Positions 1-6,745 of a stretch of 8,798 bases of DNA are shown here, in pieces. The notes beneath the pieces are model-generated. The model was given only the letters and a program-made list of their open reading frames with translations, ran no database searches and was not told the origin of the DNA. This DNA is from Micavibrio sp. UBA2020 (lineage in GTDB: Bacteria > Pseudomonadota > Alphaproteobacteria > Micavibrionales > UBA2020), in the NCBI GenBank assembly GCA_002334985.1, contig DDBY01000197.1:2813-11610 (forward strand), written 5' to 3'. Made by a program: the position numbers and the translations under genes. How positions within the stretch are numbered: the stretch's first letter is position 1; each line of letters begins with the position of its first letter.

Positions 1-161
1 AGCTCCCGCAGCAGTTTGGGAATGCCGCCTTCGGCATCATGCTGTGCGCGTTCGATGACATCACCGTCTTTGAAGTTGACGGTGATGACCGAGACCTTGT
101 TTTCCGACACAGTCTTTGCAACGTCGGAAGACGGTATCGAGATGTCTGTCATGTCGGTCAT
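1..161 (-). CDS. 5' end of an unrecognised protein (partial)
   Basis: An open frame reads leftward from an ATG at 161 off the window edge, giving 53 codons. The protein begins MTDMTDISIPSSDVAKTV and continues with a segment containing ITVNFKDGDVIERAQ and a short GG-containing loop. It has no signal peptide or membrane segment in the visible part, and I do not recognise a family. A G-run (complement of 170-175) lies 8 bases before the ATG and could act as a Shine-Dalgarno site. A second in-frame ATG at 152 is a possible alternative start. The gene is divergent from the orphan gene at 466. Too little is visible to infer function. That it is a real gene rests on the open frame to the edge, the G-rich ribosome site and the AT-rich promoter-like DNA upstream. 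Confidence 0.6.
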   Translation of the reverse strand, partial: MTDMTDISIPSSDVAKTVSENKVSVITVNFKDGDVIERAQHDAEGGIPKLLRE

Positions 162-224
162 ATCCGTAACCCCCCGAAACGTTAAGAAACCATAGACTCA
201 CGAGAAATATAACTCGTTGATATA

Positions 225-253
225 ATTATATTTTATCTTATAAGTATTCATAA
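225..253 (-). promoter_or_regulatory. Candidate promoter for the leftward gene
   Basis: On the minus strand a perfect -10 hexamer TATAAT (complement of 225-230) is preceded by a 17-base spacer and a weak -35 TTATGA (complement of 248-253). An overlapping alternative is TTGTTA (complement of 259-264) with a 16-base spacer and TATAAG (complement of 237-242). The -10 lies inside a 12-bp palindrome ATATAATTATAT (220-231), so TATAAT is present on both strands. A start near 218 would give a leader of about 57 bases beginning with a small hairpin (ACGAG at 200-204 pairing with CTCGT at 213-217). Confidence 0.35.
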
Positions 254-298
254 TCAGTTAACAAAACAGGGAGGATTTAAACATTTTGTTAACTGCTT
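252..298. repeat. Long inverted repeat in divergent control region
   Basis: Arms CAGTTAACAAAA (255-266) and TTTTGTTAACTG (284-295) are perfect 12-bp reverse complements around a 17-base spacer. Past one mismatch (254/296), positions 252-253 and 297-298 also pair, making 14 of 15. Each arm contains the palindrome GTTAAC, and the two palindrome centres are 31 bp apart, close to three helical turns. As DNA it would suit a cooperatively binding dimeric regulator; as RNA it could fold into a hairpin. No T-run follows, so a simple terminator is unlikely. It sits upstream of both divergent genes. Confidence 0.7.
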
Positions 299-334
299 GA
301 AAACAGGACGTTCTTGCATTTCACATATATCATA

Positions 335-365
335 TTTGCAACAATCGGTCGTATTTTTGCAACAA
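335..365 (+). repeat. Direct repeat TTTGCAACAA x2
   Basis: The decamer TTTGCAACAA occurs at 335-344 and again at 356-365, a period of 21 bp or two helical turns. It lies between the long inverted repeat and the downstream gene. Spacing on the same helical face suggests tandem regulator sites, but this is inference from geometry only; I know of no regulator with this exact site. Confidence 0.5.
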
Positions 366-465
366 ATTGACCATAACGGGAGAGTCTGATACCAATAAAA
401 CCCTCGCAACAACCTCGGCAAGCGGCACTTATGTACCGCGCGCGCCTATATCAGGAAACGGACGG

Positions 466-1644
466 ATGGCCGATAAAAACGACCCGATGCCCCCTGCTCC
501 GCCCGCCGGCGGTGATGGCACGCGCAAAACGCTGGAGCCTATTTTCGGCAGCCACTGCGCGACCCTTACCTACGGGCTCAAGGCCTATGCGCGCGGCAGC
601 TATCACATCCGCCTCGATGCCTATCTGGACGACCCCGTCAAAAAAACATGGACGGTTCAAAAAACAACCACGGTGACGGAGCCTGCGGGCGGCGGGCTTT
701 TGTTCGGCAACAGCCGCGAGCGTACGCGCACGCAAGTTCAAAAAATCAAAACCCGTGCCCATTTCAATGACGCGCTGGATGAATTGATACGGTTTGAAAA
801 AAACTGTCAAAGCCGCCCCGAAGATTATATCCCCCAGAAGCCGGATGCGGAGGCGATGGGCTTCGTTCATTACCGCGCCTTTGCCGAGCGTGAAGGTTAT
901 GTCTTTGACGCCAAAGGACAACCCCATGCCCGCCCGCACCGCAGCGTCCTGCCGGCATCTGAAAACGGTTTTGTGCAGACGGATATCGACCGCGCCGATA
1001 GCAACCTGAAACGACCCGAAAACGAGTTCGACAACAACGGTCCCGCCAGCAAGGCACCGCAGACGCATTTCCTGTTCGACCAGTTCACCCGCGCCGCCCA
1101 TGTGCATAGCATGGATGACAAACTGGCCGAACTGCGGGTGCTGGATATCCTCGACCGTTTCGCCCAGCAGGTACACCGCGCGCACGACAGTATGCAGACA
1201 TACTGCGAAAAATATCATGAACTTGGCCAAGGCGGGCTGATTGACGATGCACTCGACGCCCTGCGGCTTGCGGGCGCGGCCGTGCGGCAGCTGAAAGCTT
1301 ACGGCGTGGAGACGGAGAAATTTGAATCCTTCGTCCTGCAATGCAAAATCACCTGCTACGTTTTGCATGCCGAAGGGCTTTATGACCTGATGAACCGCGG
1401 CGAAGGCGATTTCGCGCAAAACGAAACCCTGTTCCGCCAGCGCGTGGACAAAGCGGTGGAAACCTACCGCCGGATTGATGATTCAGACAGCGGCCTGCGT
1501 ACCTTGCAGGAAATGATTGTGCAGACGCCCCGCCCCGCCGTACCGGATACGATAACCGCGTTTTTGCGTGAATACGACGACCAGCGCGCGGCATGGCGCA
1601 AGGCATACGACGCCGGCCGCAAGGACGGCCCGAAAAACAATTAA
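466..1644 (+). CDS. Hypothetical soluble protein, alpha-helical C-terminus
   Basis: The product is 392 residues and I do not recognise a family. It starts with a Pro/Gly-rich stretch (about 6-18). A segment of about 24-112 mixes probable strands with basic residues and a Thr-rich patch (TWTVQKTTTVTEP). A charged linker runs to about 200, and a region of about 200-380 looks almost wholly helical. There is no signal peptide, membrane segment or obvious catalytic motif, so it is probably cytoplasmic. The ATG at 466 was chosen because AGGA at 453-456 sits 9 bases upstream. The frame stays open back to a TTG at 367, which would add 33 low-complexity residues but has no Shine-Dalgarno; that TTG may instead be part of a promoter (TTGACC at 367-372). 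The gene stands alone: the next gene is 133 bp downstream with its own promoter candidate. Confidence 0.8.
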   Translation: MADKNDPMPPAPPAGGDGTRKTLEPIFGSHCATLTYGLKAYARGSYHIRLDAYLDDPVKKTWTVQKTTTVTEPAGGGLLFGNSRERTRTQVQKIKTRAHFNDALDELIRFEKNCQSRPEDYIPQKPDAEAMGFVHYRAFAEREGYVFDAKGQPHARPHRSVLPASENGFVQTDIDRADSNLKRPENEFDNNGPASKAPQTHFLFDQFTRAAHVHSMDDKLAELRVLDILDRFAQQVHRAHDSMQTYCEKYHELGQGGLIDDALDALRLAGAAVRQLKAYGVETEKFESFVLQCKITCYVLHAEGLYDLMNRGEGDFAQNETLFRQRVDKAVETYRRIDDSDSGLRTLQEMIVQTPRPAVPDTITAFLREYDDQRAAWRKAYDAGRKDGPKNN

Positions 1645-1660
1645 CGGGCTGGTTTTACCC

Positions 1661-1680
1661 CGAATTTCCGGCAAAATTCG
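1661..1680. other. AT-rich stem-loop after the orphan gene
   Basis: CGAATTT (1661-1667) and AAATTCG (1674-1680) form a perfect 7-bp stem around a 6-base loop, 16 bases after the stop codon. No T-tract follows and the stem is AT-rich, so intrinsic terminator activity is doubtful. It may merely stabilise the transcript end. Confidence 0.3.
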
Positions 1681-1702
1681 TGTTGGTACCCCCTTATTTC
1701 TA

Positions 1703-1731
1703 TTGATTATGTTAATAAATTCCTGTAAATT
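1703..1731 (+). promoter_or_regulatory. Candidate sigma-70 promoter for FAD protein gene
   Basis: TTGATT (1703-1708, 4 of 6 consensus) is separated by exactly 17 bases from TAAATT (1726-1731, 4 of 6). It lies in an AT-rich patch directly upstream of the gene at 1778 and predicts a start near 1738 and a leader of about 40 bases. Confidence 0.5.
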
Positions 1732-1777
1732 CTCTTAGGTTTTCATCAAATCCATATTTTCTAAGGACGCATCGCCG

Positions 1778-3505
1778 ATGCCCAAGTCGCCCAAAAGCTC
1801 CTTTTCAACGGCCAGCGAGCCCTTTGTTATCGTCGGCTGCGGTTTTGCGGGCACATCTGTTCTTTTGCACACCCTGCTGCGCATCGCCGATGACGCAACG
1901 ATTACATCGCCCGTCGATATCCGTCTGGTCGAGCGCAAGGAAGAACAAAAACACGCCGGCCTCGCCTACGGCAAAGCGCCTGAATATAAAAAGCATAACC
2001 TGAACATCGGCGCGAAACGCGTCAACCCGTTCCCTGCCGGTATGCAGCCCGCGGGCTTTCCGACTTTTGTTGAATACATTCAGGATTTGTCCAAGAAAAA
2101 TCCGGACATGTCTGTATGCCTGACCAACCCGCCGCGCCAGCTGTACGGCGATTACCTGCAACATCTGGTCGGCCTTGCGATTGAAAAAGCCGGCAGCAAG
2201 GCGCGCGTCAGCTATGTCATGGCACAGGCAACCAAAGTCGCCGAACATAAAAACCACACCACCATTACACTGGATGGCGGCGAGAAAATTAAATGCGCGC
2301 ACGTTGTACTGGCCACCGGTTTTCAAGATGCGCTGGCGCCCAAATTCGCTGCAGCTGCCGCGAACAGCCCGCGTTTCATCGAAACGCCTTATTCAAAATC
2401 CGCGAATGATTTCTTCGCGCATGTGTGCAAACACAAAAACAGCGATGTGCTGATTATCGGCACCGGCCTGACCTCCATGGACATCGCCGCAAGGCTTATC
2501 CACAGCGGCCACGAAGGCAAAATCACCATGATGTCCCGCCGCGCGCTGATGCATAAGCCTTACGAAGACACCCCCGTCGAAGAATATATGGCGAGCCGCC
2601 TGCGTGGGGAGCCGCGTCCGGAATCCGAACTCCCCTTCACCAAAACGCCGCCCGCGTTTATGCAGGCGACGACAGTGCCCGGCCTTGTCAAATCCATCGT
2701 CAAGGAATTCAAGCAACTGACGCGCGCGGGATATACATCCGAAGAAATCATCACCTACTGGGAGCGTTTCGTGCCGCAGGTTGCCGAAAAATTCCCGAAA
2801 CAACAGCTCGCGCAGCTGTTTTCAAAACACGATGTCCTGCTGACCACAAACCGCGTCGGCGTGACGCCGGATATTGGCCGCTGCGTCCGTCAGGCCATGA
2901 ACAGCGGACGGGTTCAGGTTGTCGCCGCCAGCATTCAAAGCATCCGCGAAGTGAACGGCAAGATGGAAACCATCTATACGCCATCGCCTGCGCCTGAAAA
3001 TTTCATTGAAAAGCTTGCCTCCATCCTGAACCTGAAGGCGCAGCCCGCCACGCGCGTCGGCACGCATGATTTCGTATTTTCGGGCATGGGCAATAGCGTC
3101 AGCTTCGACCCCAAAAAATCCGTGGTGCGCGACCCGCTGTGGGCCGATCTGCTGGAAAACGGTAAAGCCACCCCGCACTGGACGAAGGCGGGTGTTGCAG
3201 TCACGAACGGGTTTTCGCTTGTCGATGCGCAGGGCGCGGCATCCAAAGGTATCAGCGTTATCGGCGTGCCTGTTGCAGGCCACATGACCGTGACGGCGTA
3301 TAAATACCCTGAACGCCCGGGCGCGGGCGGGCGCATCGGCCCCACCGCTCTTAACGTCGCGGGCATTACGGGCGCAACGCTGGCTTTCCTTGACCAGAAC
3401 TATGACAGGTTGATGCAGCCGTTTCGCAAACCGGCGCCGGATGCCGCGAACAAGAATAAAAAAGCTGTGGCCTATATCACAGGCCGCCGCCTGCCCTCGC
3501 CTTGA
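1778..3505 (+). CDS. FAD/NAD(P)-binding protein, YdhS/COG4529-like
   Basis: A 575-residue flavoprotein of the NAD_binding_9 type. The N-terminal FAD-binding Rossmann motif is VIVGCGFAG, with canonical GxGxxG at residues 20-25. The family-typical GLAYG segment (61-65) and PRQLYGDYL (119-127) follow. An ATG-like motif VVLATG (176-181) precedes a second Rossmann fold at about 223-240, LIIGTGLTSMD, where Ser replaces the third Gly, as is usual here. The C-terminus carries a GHMTVTAYKYPER segment (501-513) and a basic tail. Members are presumed NAD(P)H-dependent oxidoreductases or monooxygenase-like enzymes, but their substrates are largely unknown, and nothing here identifies one. No signal peptide or membrane helix is seen. 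The ATG at 1778 has AAGGA (1763-1767) 10 bases upstream. The last 29 bases overlap the 3' end of convergent metF. The family call is firm; function is open. Confidence 0.88.
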   Translation: MPKSPKSSFSTASEPFVIVGCGFAGTSVLLHTLLRIADDATITSPVDIRLVERKEEQKHAGLAYGKAPEYKKHNLNIGAKRVNPFPAGMQPAGFPTFVEYIQDLSKKNPDMSVCLTNPPRQLYGDYLQHLVGLAIEKAGSKARVSYVMAQATKVAEHKNHTTITLDGGEKIKCAHVVLATGFQDALAPKFAAAAANSPRFIETPYSKSANDFFAHVCKHKNSDVLIIGTGLTSMDIAARLIHSGHEGKITMMSRRALMHKPYEDTPVEEYMASRLRGEPRPESELPFTKTPPAFMQATTVPGLVKSIVKEFKQLTRAGYTSEEIITYWERFVPQVAEKFPKQQLAQLFSKHDVLLTTNRVGVTPDIGRCVRQAMNSGRVQVVAASIQSIREVNGKMETIYTPSPAPENFIEKLASILNLKAQPATRVGTHDFVFSGMGNSVSFDPKKSVVRDPLWADLLENGKATPHWTKAGVAVTNGFSLVDAQGAASKGISVIGVPVAGHMTVTAYKYPERPGAGGRIGPTALNVAGITGATLAFLDQNYDRLMQPFRKPAPDAANKNKKAVAYITGRRLPSP

Positions 3506-4415
3506 CGTCCTGCGCGGGTGCAGCACGCAAGCCCAGCATGTGGCAAATTGCGAGTGTCAGGTCGGCGCGGTTCAGCGTATAGAAATGGAAATCACGCACG
3601 CCGTGTTCATACAGCACACGGCATTGCTCAGCCGCCACCGTCGCCGCGACAAGTTGACGGGTTTTGGGCTGGTCATCCAGCCCTTCGAACAATGTCGGCA
3701 TCCATGCGGGGATTTTCGCGCCGCAGGCCTTGGCGAAAGATACGGTTCTATCCACATTCGTAATCGGCAGAATACCCGGCACAACGGGCACGGAAACGCC
3801 CATCGCCGCCACGCGGTCGCGGTAGCGCAAGAAATCTTCCGGCTCCATAAAAAATTGCGTCATCACACGGCTTGCGCCTGCATCCACCTTGCGGCGCAGG
3901 TTTTCAAGGTCGGCTTCTGCGCTTTGCGCTTCCGGATGCGTTTCGGGATAACCCGCAACGCTGATATCGAAATCGGCAATTTGGCGCAGGCCTTCGACAA
4001 GGTCGGCGGCATAGGCATAACCGTCCGGATGCGGAACGTATTTCTGCTGCCCGCCCGGCAAATCACCGCGCAGCGCGACGATATGGCGGATGCCTACCTC
4101 CAGATAGGTGCGCGCAATCGCGTCAATTTCGCCGCGCGTGGCGCCGACGCATGTCAAATGCGCGGCAGCGCCAATACCTGTCTGCGCCTGTATGCGCGTG
4201 ACAATGTCATGGGTGCGCGCCCGCGTGGAGCCGCCAGCACCATACGTCACCGAAACGAAAGACGGCTGCAGCGGCGCCAGAACATCCAGCGAAGCCCAGA
4301 GCGTTTTTTCCATTTCTTCCGTCTTGGGCGGAAAGAATTCGAAACTGACGCGCAAATCGCAGGATGCGGGCGGAATAAACGGCAATGACATCTGGCCGCG
4401 CGGGGTGCTGGACAT
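3477..4415 (-). CDS. metF: Methylenetetrahydrofolate reductase
   Basis: MetF reduces 5,10-methylenetetrahydrofolate to 5-methyltetrahydrofolate using FAD and NAD(P)H, supplying the methyl group for methionine synthesis in the cytoplasm. The 312-residue product is a normal bacterial length for this single TIM-barrel family. Recognisable blocks are SFEFFPPKT (24-32), whose Glu26 matches the catalytic Glu of E. coli MetF, VTYGAGGST (56-64), HLTCVG (86-91), and ALRGDLPGG (114-122) with the flavin-contacting Asp118. TQFFM, PGILPI and the C-terminal FHFYTLNR also match. The ATG at 4415 has AGGA (complement of 4422-4425) 6 bases upstream. An internal ATG at residue 9 is possible but poorer. It is convergent with and overlaps the FAD gene, and divergent from hppD. 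The predicted promoter gives a leader of about 26 bases, which leaves no room for a SAM riboswitch. Confidence 0.96.
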   Translation of the reverse strand: MSSTPRGQMSLPFIPPASCDLRVSFEFFPPKTEEMEKTLWASLDVLAPLQPSFVSVTYGAGGSTRARTHDIVTRIQAQTGIGAAAHLTCVGATRGEIDAIARTYLEVGIRHIVALRGDLPGGQQKYVPHPDGYAYAADLVEGLRQIADFDISVAGYPETHPEAQSAEADLENLRRKVDAGASRVMTQFFMEPEDFLRYRDRVAAMGVSVPVVPGILPITNVDRTVSFAKACGAKIPAWMPTLFEGLDDQPKTRQLVAATVAAEQCRVLYEHGVRDFHFYTLNRADLTLAICHMLGLRAAPAQDVKARAGGGL

Positions 4416-4447
4416 AAACTTTCCTGTGGTAAATCAAAACTGTTGCC

Positions 4448-4476
4448 ATATTAGAATTGCAAACATGGAAAACCAA
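4448..4476 (-). promoter_or_regulatory. Candidate metF promoter
   Basis: Read on the minus strand, TTGGTT (complement of 4471-4476) is followed by a 17-base spacer and TAATAT (complement of 4448-4453, 4 of 6 consensus). The predicted start is near 4441, about 26 bases before the metF ATG. The -35 is weak, which would suit a promoter helped by an activator, but no known binding site was recognised. Confidence 0.45.
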
Positions 4477-4543
4477 GCCCAAAAATGGTGCAAAGCATCA
4501 TGTTTTTCAGAAATATAACAGTCCCTTCTCTGCCCCGAACGGC

Positions 4544-4572
4544 TTGAATTTAGCGGCAAAAGCATCAATACT
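4544..4572 (+). promoter_or_regulatory. Candidate hppD-fahA promoter
   Basis: TTGAAT (4544-4549, 4 of 6) and AATACT (4567-4572, 4 of 6) are 17 bases apart, predicting a start near 4579 and a leader of about 43 bases. An imperfect direct repeat, CAATACTCATTC (4566-4577) and CAATGACATTC (4583-4593), overlaps the -10 and start region and could be an operator. A second possible -10, TATAAC at 4514-4519, lacks a fitting -35. Confidence 0.4.
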
Positions 4573-4621
4573 CATTCCCGTTCAATGACATTCACGCAGA
4601 CTTTGAAGGAAGGACATCGCC

Positions 4622-5677
4622 ATGGCCGATTTGTTTGAAAACCCGATGGGCACCGACGGTTTTGAATTCGTGGAGTACTGCCACAAGAACCCGCAGGAAC
4701 TGGTCGATTTGTTCACCAACCTCGGCTTCAAAAAAACCGCGACGCATAAATCCAAAAAAGTCACGCTGTGGCAACAGGGCGATATCAACTTCATCCTGAA
4801 CGAAGAGCCCGAAGCGATGGCCTATGCCGCCGACCGCAACGGCGGTGCAGCGCGCGCCATGGCCTTCCGCGTCAAGGATGCGCAAAAAGCCTACGCCCGT
4901 GCGCTTGAAAAAGGCGCCGTTCCGTTTGAAGGCAGCATCGGCGCAGGCGAGCTGAAAATCCCCGCCGTCGTCGGCATCGGCGGTTCGGTTCTGTACTTTG
5001 TCGATGTCTATGGCGACAAGGGTTCGATTTATCAGACAGATTTCAATTTTACCGACACCGCGCCCAATGCAGGCGTCGGCCTTACCTACCTCGACCACCT
5101 GACGCACAACGTCAACCGCGGCAACATGGACAAATGGGCAAATTTTTATACCGATTTGTTCAACTTCCGCGAAATCCGCTATTTCGACATCGAAGGCAAG
5201 CTGACCGGCCTGAAATCCAAGGCCATGACCAGCCCCTGCGGCAAAATCCGCATTCCTATCAACGAATCCTCCGACGACAAATCGCAGATTGAGGAATTCC
5301 TGAAGCGTTATAACGGCGAAGGCATCCAGCATATCGCCTTCGGCACCGACAACATCTATGCCACCGTCGAACAACTGAACGCCAAAGGTATCGACTTTCA
5401 GGAAACCAAAGACACCTATTACGCCCGCGTGGATGAACGGGTGCCCGGCCACGGCGAAGACCTCGCCCGCATGCAATCCCTGAACATCCTTGTGGACGGC
5501 GCGCCGACCAAAGGCCAGGGGCTGCTTTTGCAAATCTTTACCAAAGACGCCATCGGCCCGATTTTCTATGAAATCATCCAGCGTAAAGGCAACGAAGGCT
5601 TCGGCGAAGGCAACTTCAAGGCGCTGTTCCAGTCGCTGGAAGACGATCAAGTGCGCCGCGGCGTTTTGAAAGCATAA
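4622..5677 (+). CDS. hppD: 4-hydroxyphenylpyruvate dioxygenase
   Basis: This Fe(II) enzyme converts 4-hydroxyphenylpyruvate and O2 to homogentisate and CO2, the committed step of tyrosine (and phenylalanine) breakdown. The 351 residues match the bacterial form. Two vicinal-oxygen-chelate halves are seen: an N-terminal one at about 12-130 and a catalytic one from about 155. The iron ligands are all present: His159 in LDHLTHNV, His237 in GIQHIAF and Glu317 in IFYEIIQRKG. The C-terminal helix signature GFGEGNFKALF followed by QVRRGVL (326-349) is typical and closes the active site. The ATG at 4622 has AGGA (4611-4614) 7 bases upstream. It leads a two-gene operon with fahA, 18 bases downstream, and is divergent from metF. 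Nothing looks truncated or inactive, and the ligand set argues against the related mandelate synthase only through close overall match to HPPD. Confidence 0.97.
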   Translation: MADLFENPMGTDGFEFVEYCHKNPQELVDLFTNLGFKKTATHKSKKVTLWQQGDINFILNEEPEAMAYAADRNGGAARAMAFRVKDAQKAYARALEKGAVPFEGSIGAGELKIPAVVGIGGSVLYFVDVYGDKGSIYQTDFNFTDTAPNAGVGLTYLDHLTHNVNRGNMDKWANFYTDLFNFREIRYFDIEGKLTGLKSKAMTSPCGKIRIPINESSDDKSQIEEFLKRYNGEGIQHIAFGTDNIYATVEQLNAKGIDFQETKDTYYARVDERVPGHGEDLARMQSLNILVDGAPTKGQGLLLQIFTKDAIGPIFYEIIQRKGNEGFGEGNFKALFQSLEDDQVRRGVLKA

Positions 5678-5695
5678 GCAGAAACGAACAGAAAA

Positions 5696-6724
5696 ATGAA
5701 ACTCGCTTCCTACAAACACGGTCGCGACGGGCGGCTGATGGCGGTCAGCGGCGACCTGACGAAGGCCACATCGGCAGAAAAAATCGCCCCGACGCTGCAA
5801 TACGCGCTGGAGCATTGGCCGGATTGCCATTTGCAGCTGGAACAGCTTTGCAAAGACCTTGAGACCGGCAAGGCCGCGCCGCAACCGTTTGACCCTAAAC
5901 AGTGCGCATCGCCCCTGCCCCGCGCCTATCAATGGGCAGATGGCAGCGCGTATGTGAACCACGTCGAGCTGGTACGCAAAGCACGCGGTGCCGAAATGCC
6001 GCCGAGTTTCTGGACAGACCCGCTGATGTACCAAGGCGGCTCCGACAGCTTCCTCGGCCCAATGGATGACATCGTTTTCGCACAGGACGACTGGGGCATC
6101 GATTTCGAAGGCGAAGTCGCCGTCATCACCGACGACGTACCCATGGGCACAACGGCCGAGGATGCCGGCAGCCACATCAAGCTGGTCATGCTGGTCAACG
6201 ACGTGACGCTGCGTTATATCGCGCAGCCGGAACTGGCCAAGGGTTTCGGCTTTTTGCAATCCAAACCCTCAAGCGCGTTTTCGCCTGTTGCGGTATCGCC
6301 GCAAACGCTGGGCGCCGCGTGGAAAGACAACAAGTTGCACCTGCCGCTGCTCAGCTACTGGAACGGCGAAAAATTCGGGGAGCCGGATGCAGGCGTCGAT
6401 ATGGTTTTCGACTTCGCGCAGCTTATCGCCCATGCCGCCAAAACCCGCCCGCTTTGCGCGGGGACGATTATCGGCTCCGGCACGGTGTCCAACGTTGACC
6501 GCAGCAAAGGACATTCCTGCATCGTCGAAAAACGCATGCTGGAAAAAGTCGAACACGGGGAATTTAAAACCCCCTTCATGAAGTTCGGCGAAACAGTCAA
6601 AATCGAAATGCTGGATGCAAACGGCAAATCGATATTCGGCGCGATTGACCAAAAGGTATCGCAATACCAGTATGTGTCATTGGCAGAACGCCGCGCCGCA
6701 CGCCGCAGCGGACATGGCGGGTAA
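5696..6724 (+). CDS. fahA: Fumarylacetoacetase, short bacterial form
   Basis: FAH-family C-C hydrolase that splits fumarylacetoacetate into fumarate and acetoacetate, the last step of homogentisate catabolism. The 342 residues fit the short bacterial subfamily, which carries an N-terminal domain (about 1-75) before the FAH fold. Landmarks are PRAYQWADGSAYVNHVELV (75-93), the RKARGAEMP block (94-102) and DPLMYQGGSDSFLGP (108-122). The divalent-metal ligands are seen as Glu138 and Glu140 in IDFEGEVAV and Asp169 in MLVNDVT. GTIIGSGTVSN (256-266) and the C-terminal GAIDQKV complete the match. The last ten residues are a basic, Gly-ending extension. The ATG lies 18 bases after the hppD stop with no good Shine-Dalgarno (only an A-rich GAACAGAAAA tract), so translation probably depends on coupling to hppD. 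The adjacent hppD supports the specific substrate over other FAH-family activities. Confidence 0.93.
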   Translation: MKLASYKHGRDGRLMAVSGDLTKATSAEKIAPTLQYALEHWPDCHLQLEQLCKDLETGKAAPQPFDPKQCASPLPRAYQWADGSAYVNHVELVRKARGAEMPPSFWTDPLMYQGGSDSFLGPMDDIVFAQDDWGIDFEGEVAVITDDVPMGTTAEDAGSHIKLVMLVNDVTLRYIAQPELAKGFGFLQSKPSSAFSPVAVSPQTLGAAWKDNKLHLPLLSYWNGEKFGEPDAGVDMVFDFAQLIAHAAKTRPLCAGTIIGSGTVSNVDRSKGHSCIVEKRMLEKVEHGEFKTPFMKFGETVKIEMLDANGKSIFGAIDQKVSQYQYVSLAERRAARRSGHGG

Positions 6725-6745
6725 GAAAAAACGCCGGTTATTATT

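Noticed and set aside
367..465. TTG start at 367 extending the orphan protein by 33 residues
   Set aside because: It has no Shine-Dalgarno, the added residues are low complexity, and the TTG is part of a promoter-like TTGACC. The ATG at 466 has a good ribosome site. It cannot be excluded without data.
451..1419. A 322-codon minus-strand open frame opposite the orphan gene
   Set aside because: Because the plus-strand gene is itself unrecognised I considered this seriously. The plus frame is longer, has AGGA 9 bases before its ATG and gives a normally charged, helical protein, whereas the minus frame has hydrophobic shadow-like composition.
3441..4388. A 315-codon plus-strand open frame opposite metF
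   Set aside because: It is antisense to a clear MetF; its product is Arg/His/Ala-rich with no recognisable motif and it has no ribosome site.
4416..4621. SAM riboswitch or other methionine-responsive leader before metF
   Set aside because: The best metF promoter leaves only about 26 bases of leader, and I found no riboswitch-like paired elements with recognised conserved cores.
4592..6259. A 555-codon open frame on the minus strand opposite hppD and fahA
   Set aside because: It covers two unmistakable plus-strand enzymes with all metal ligands present. Its translation is Phe/Val/Ala/Asp-rich, as expected from the reverse complement of codon-biased genes, and resembles no protein.
6725..6745. 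Bidirectional terminator between fahA and ankyrin gene B
   Set aside because: The 21-base gap has an A-run and a T-rich stretch but no GC-rich stem able to form a convincing hairpin.
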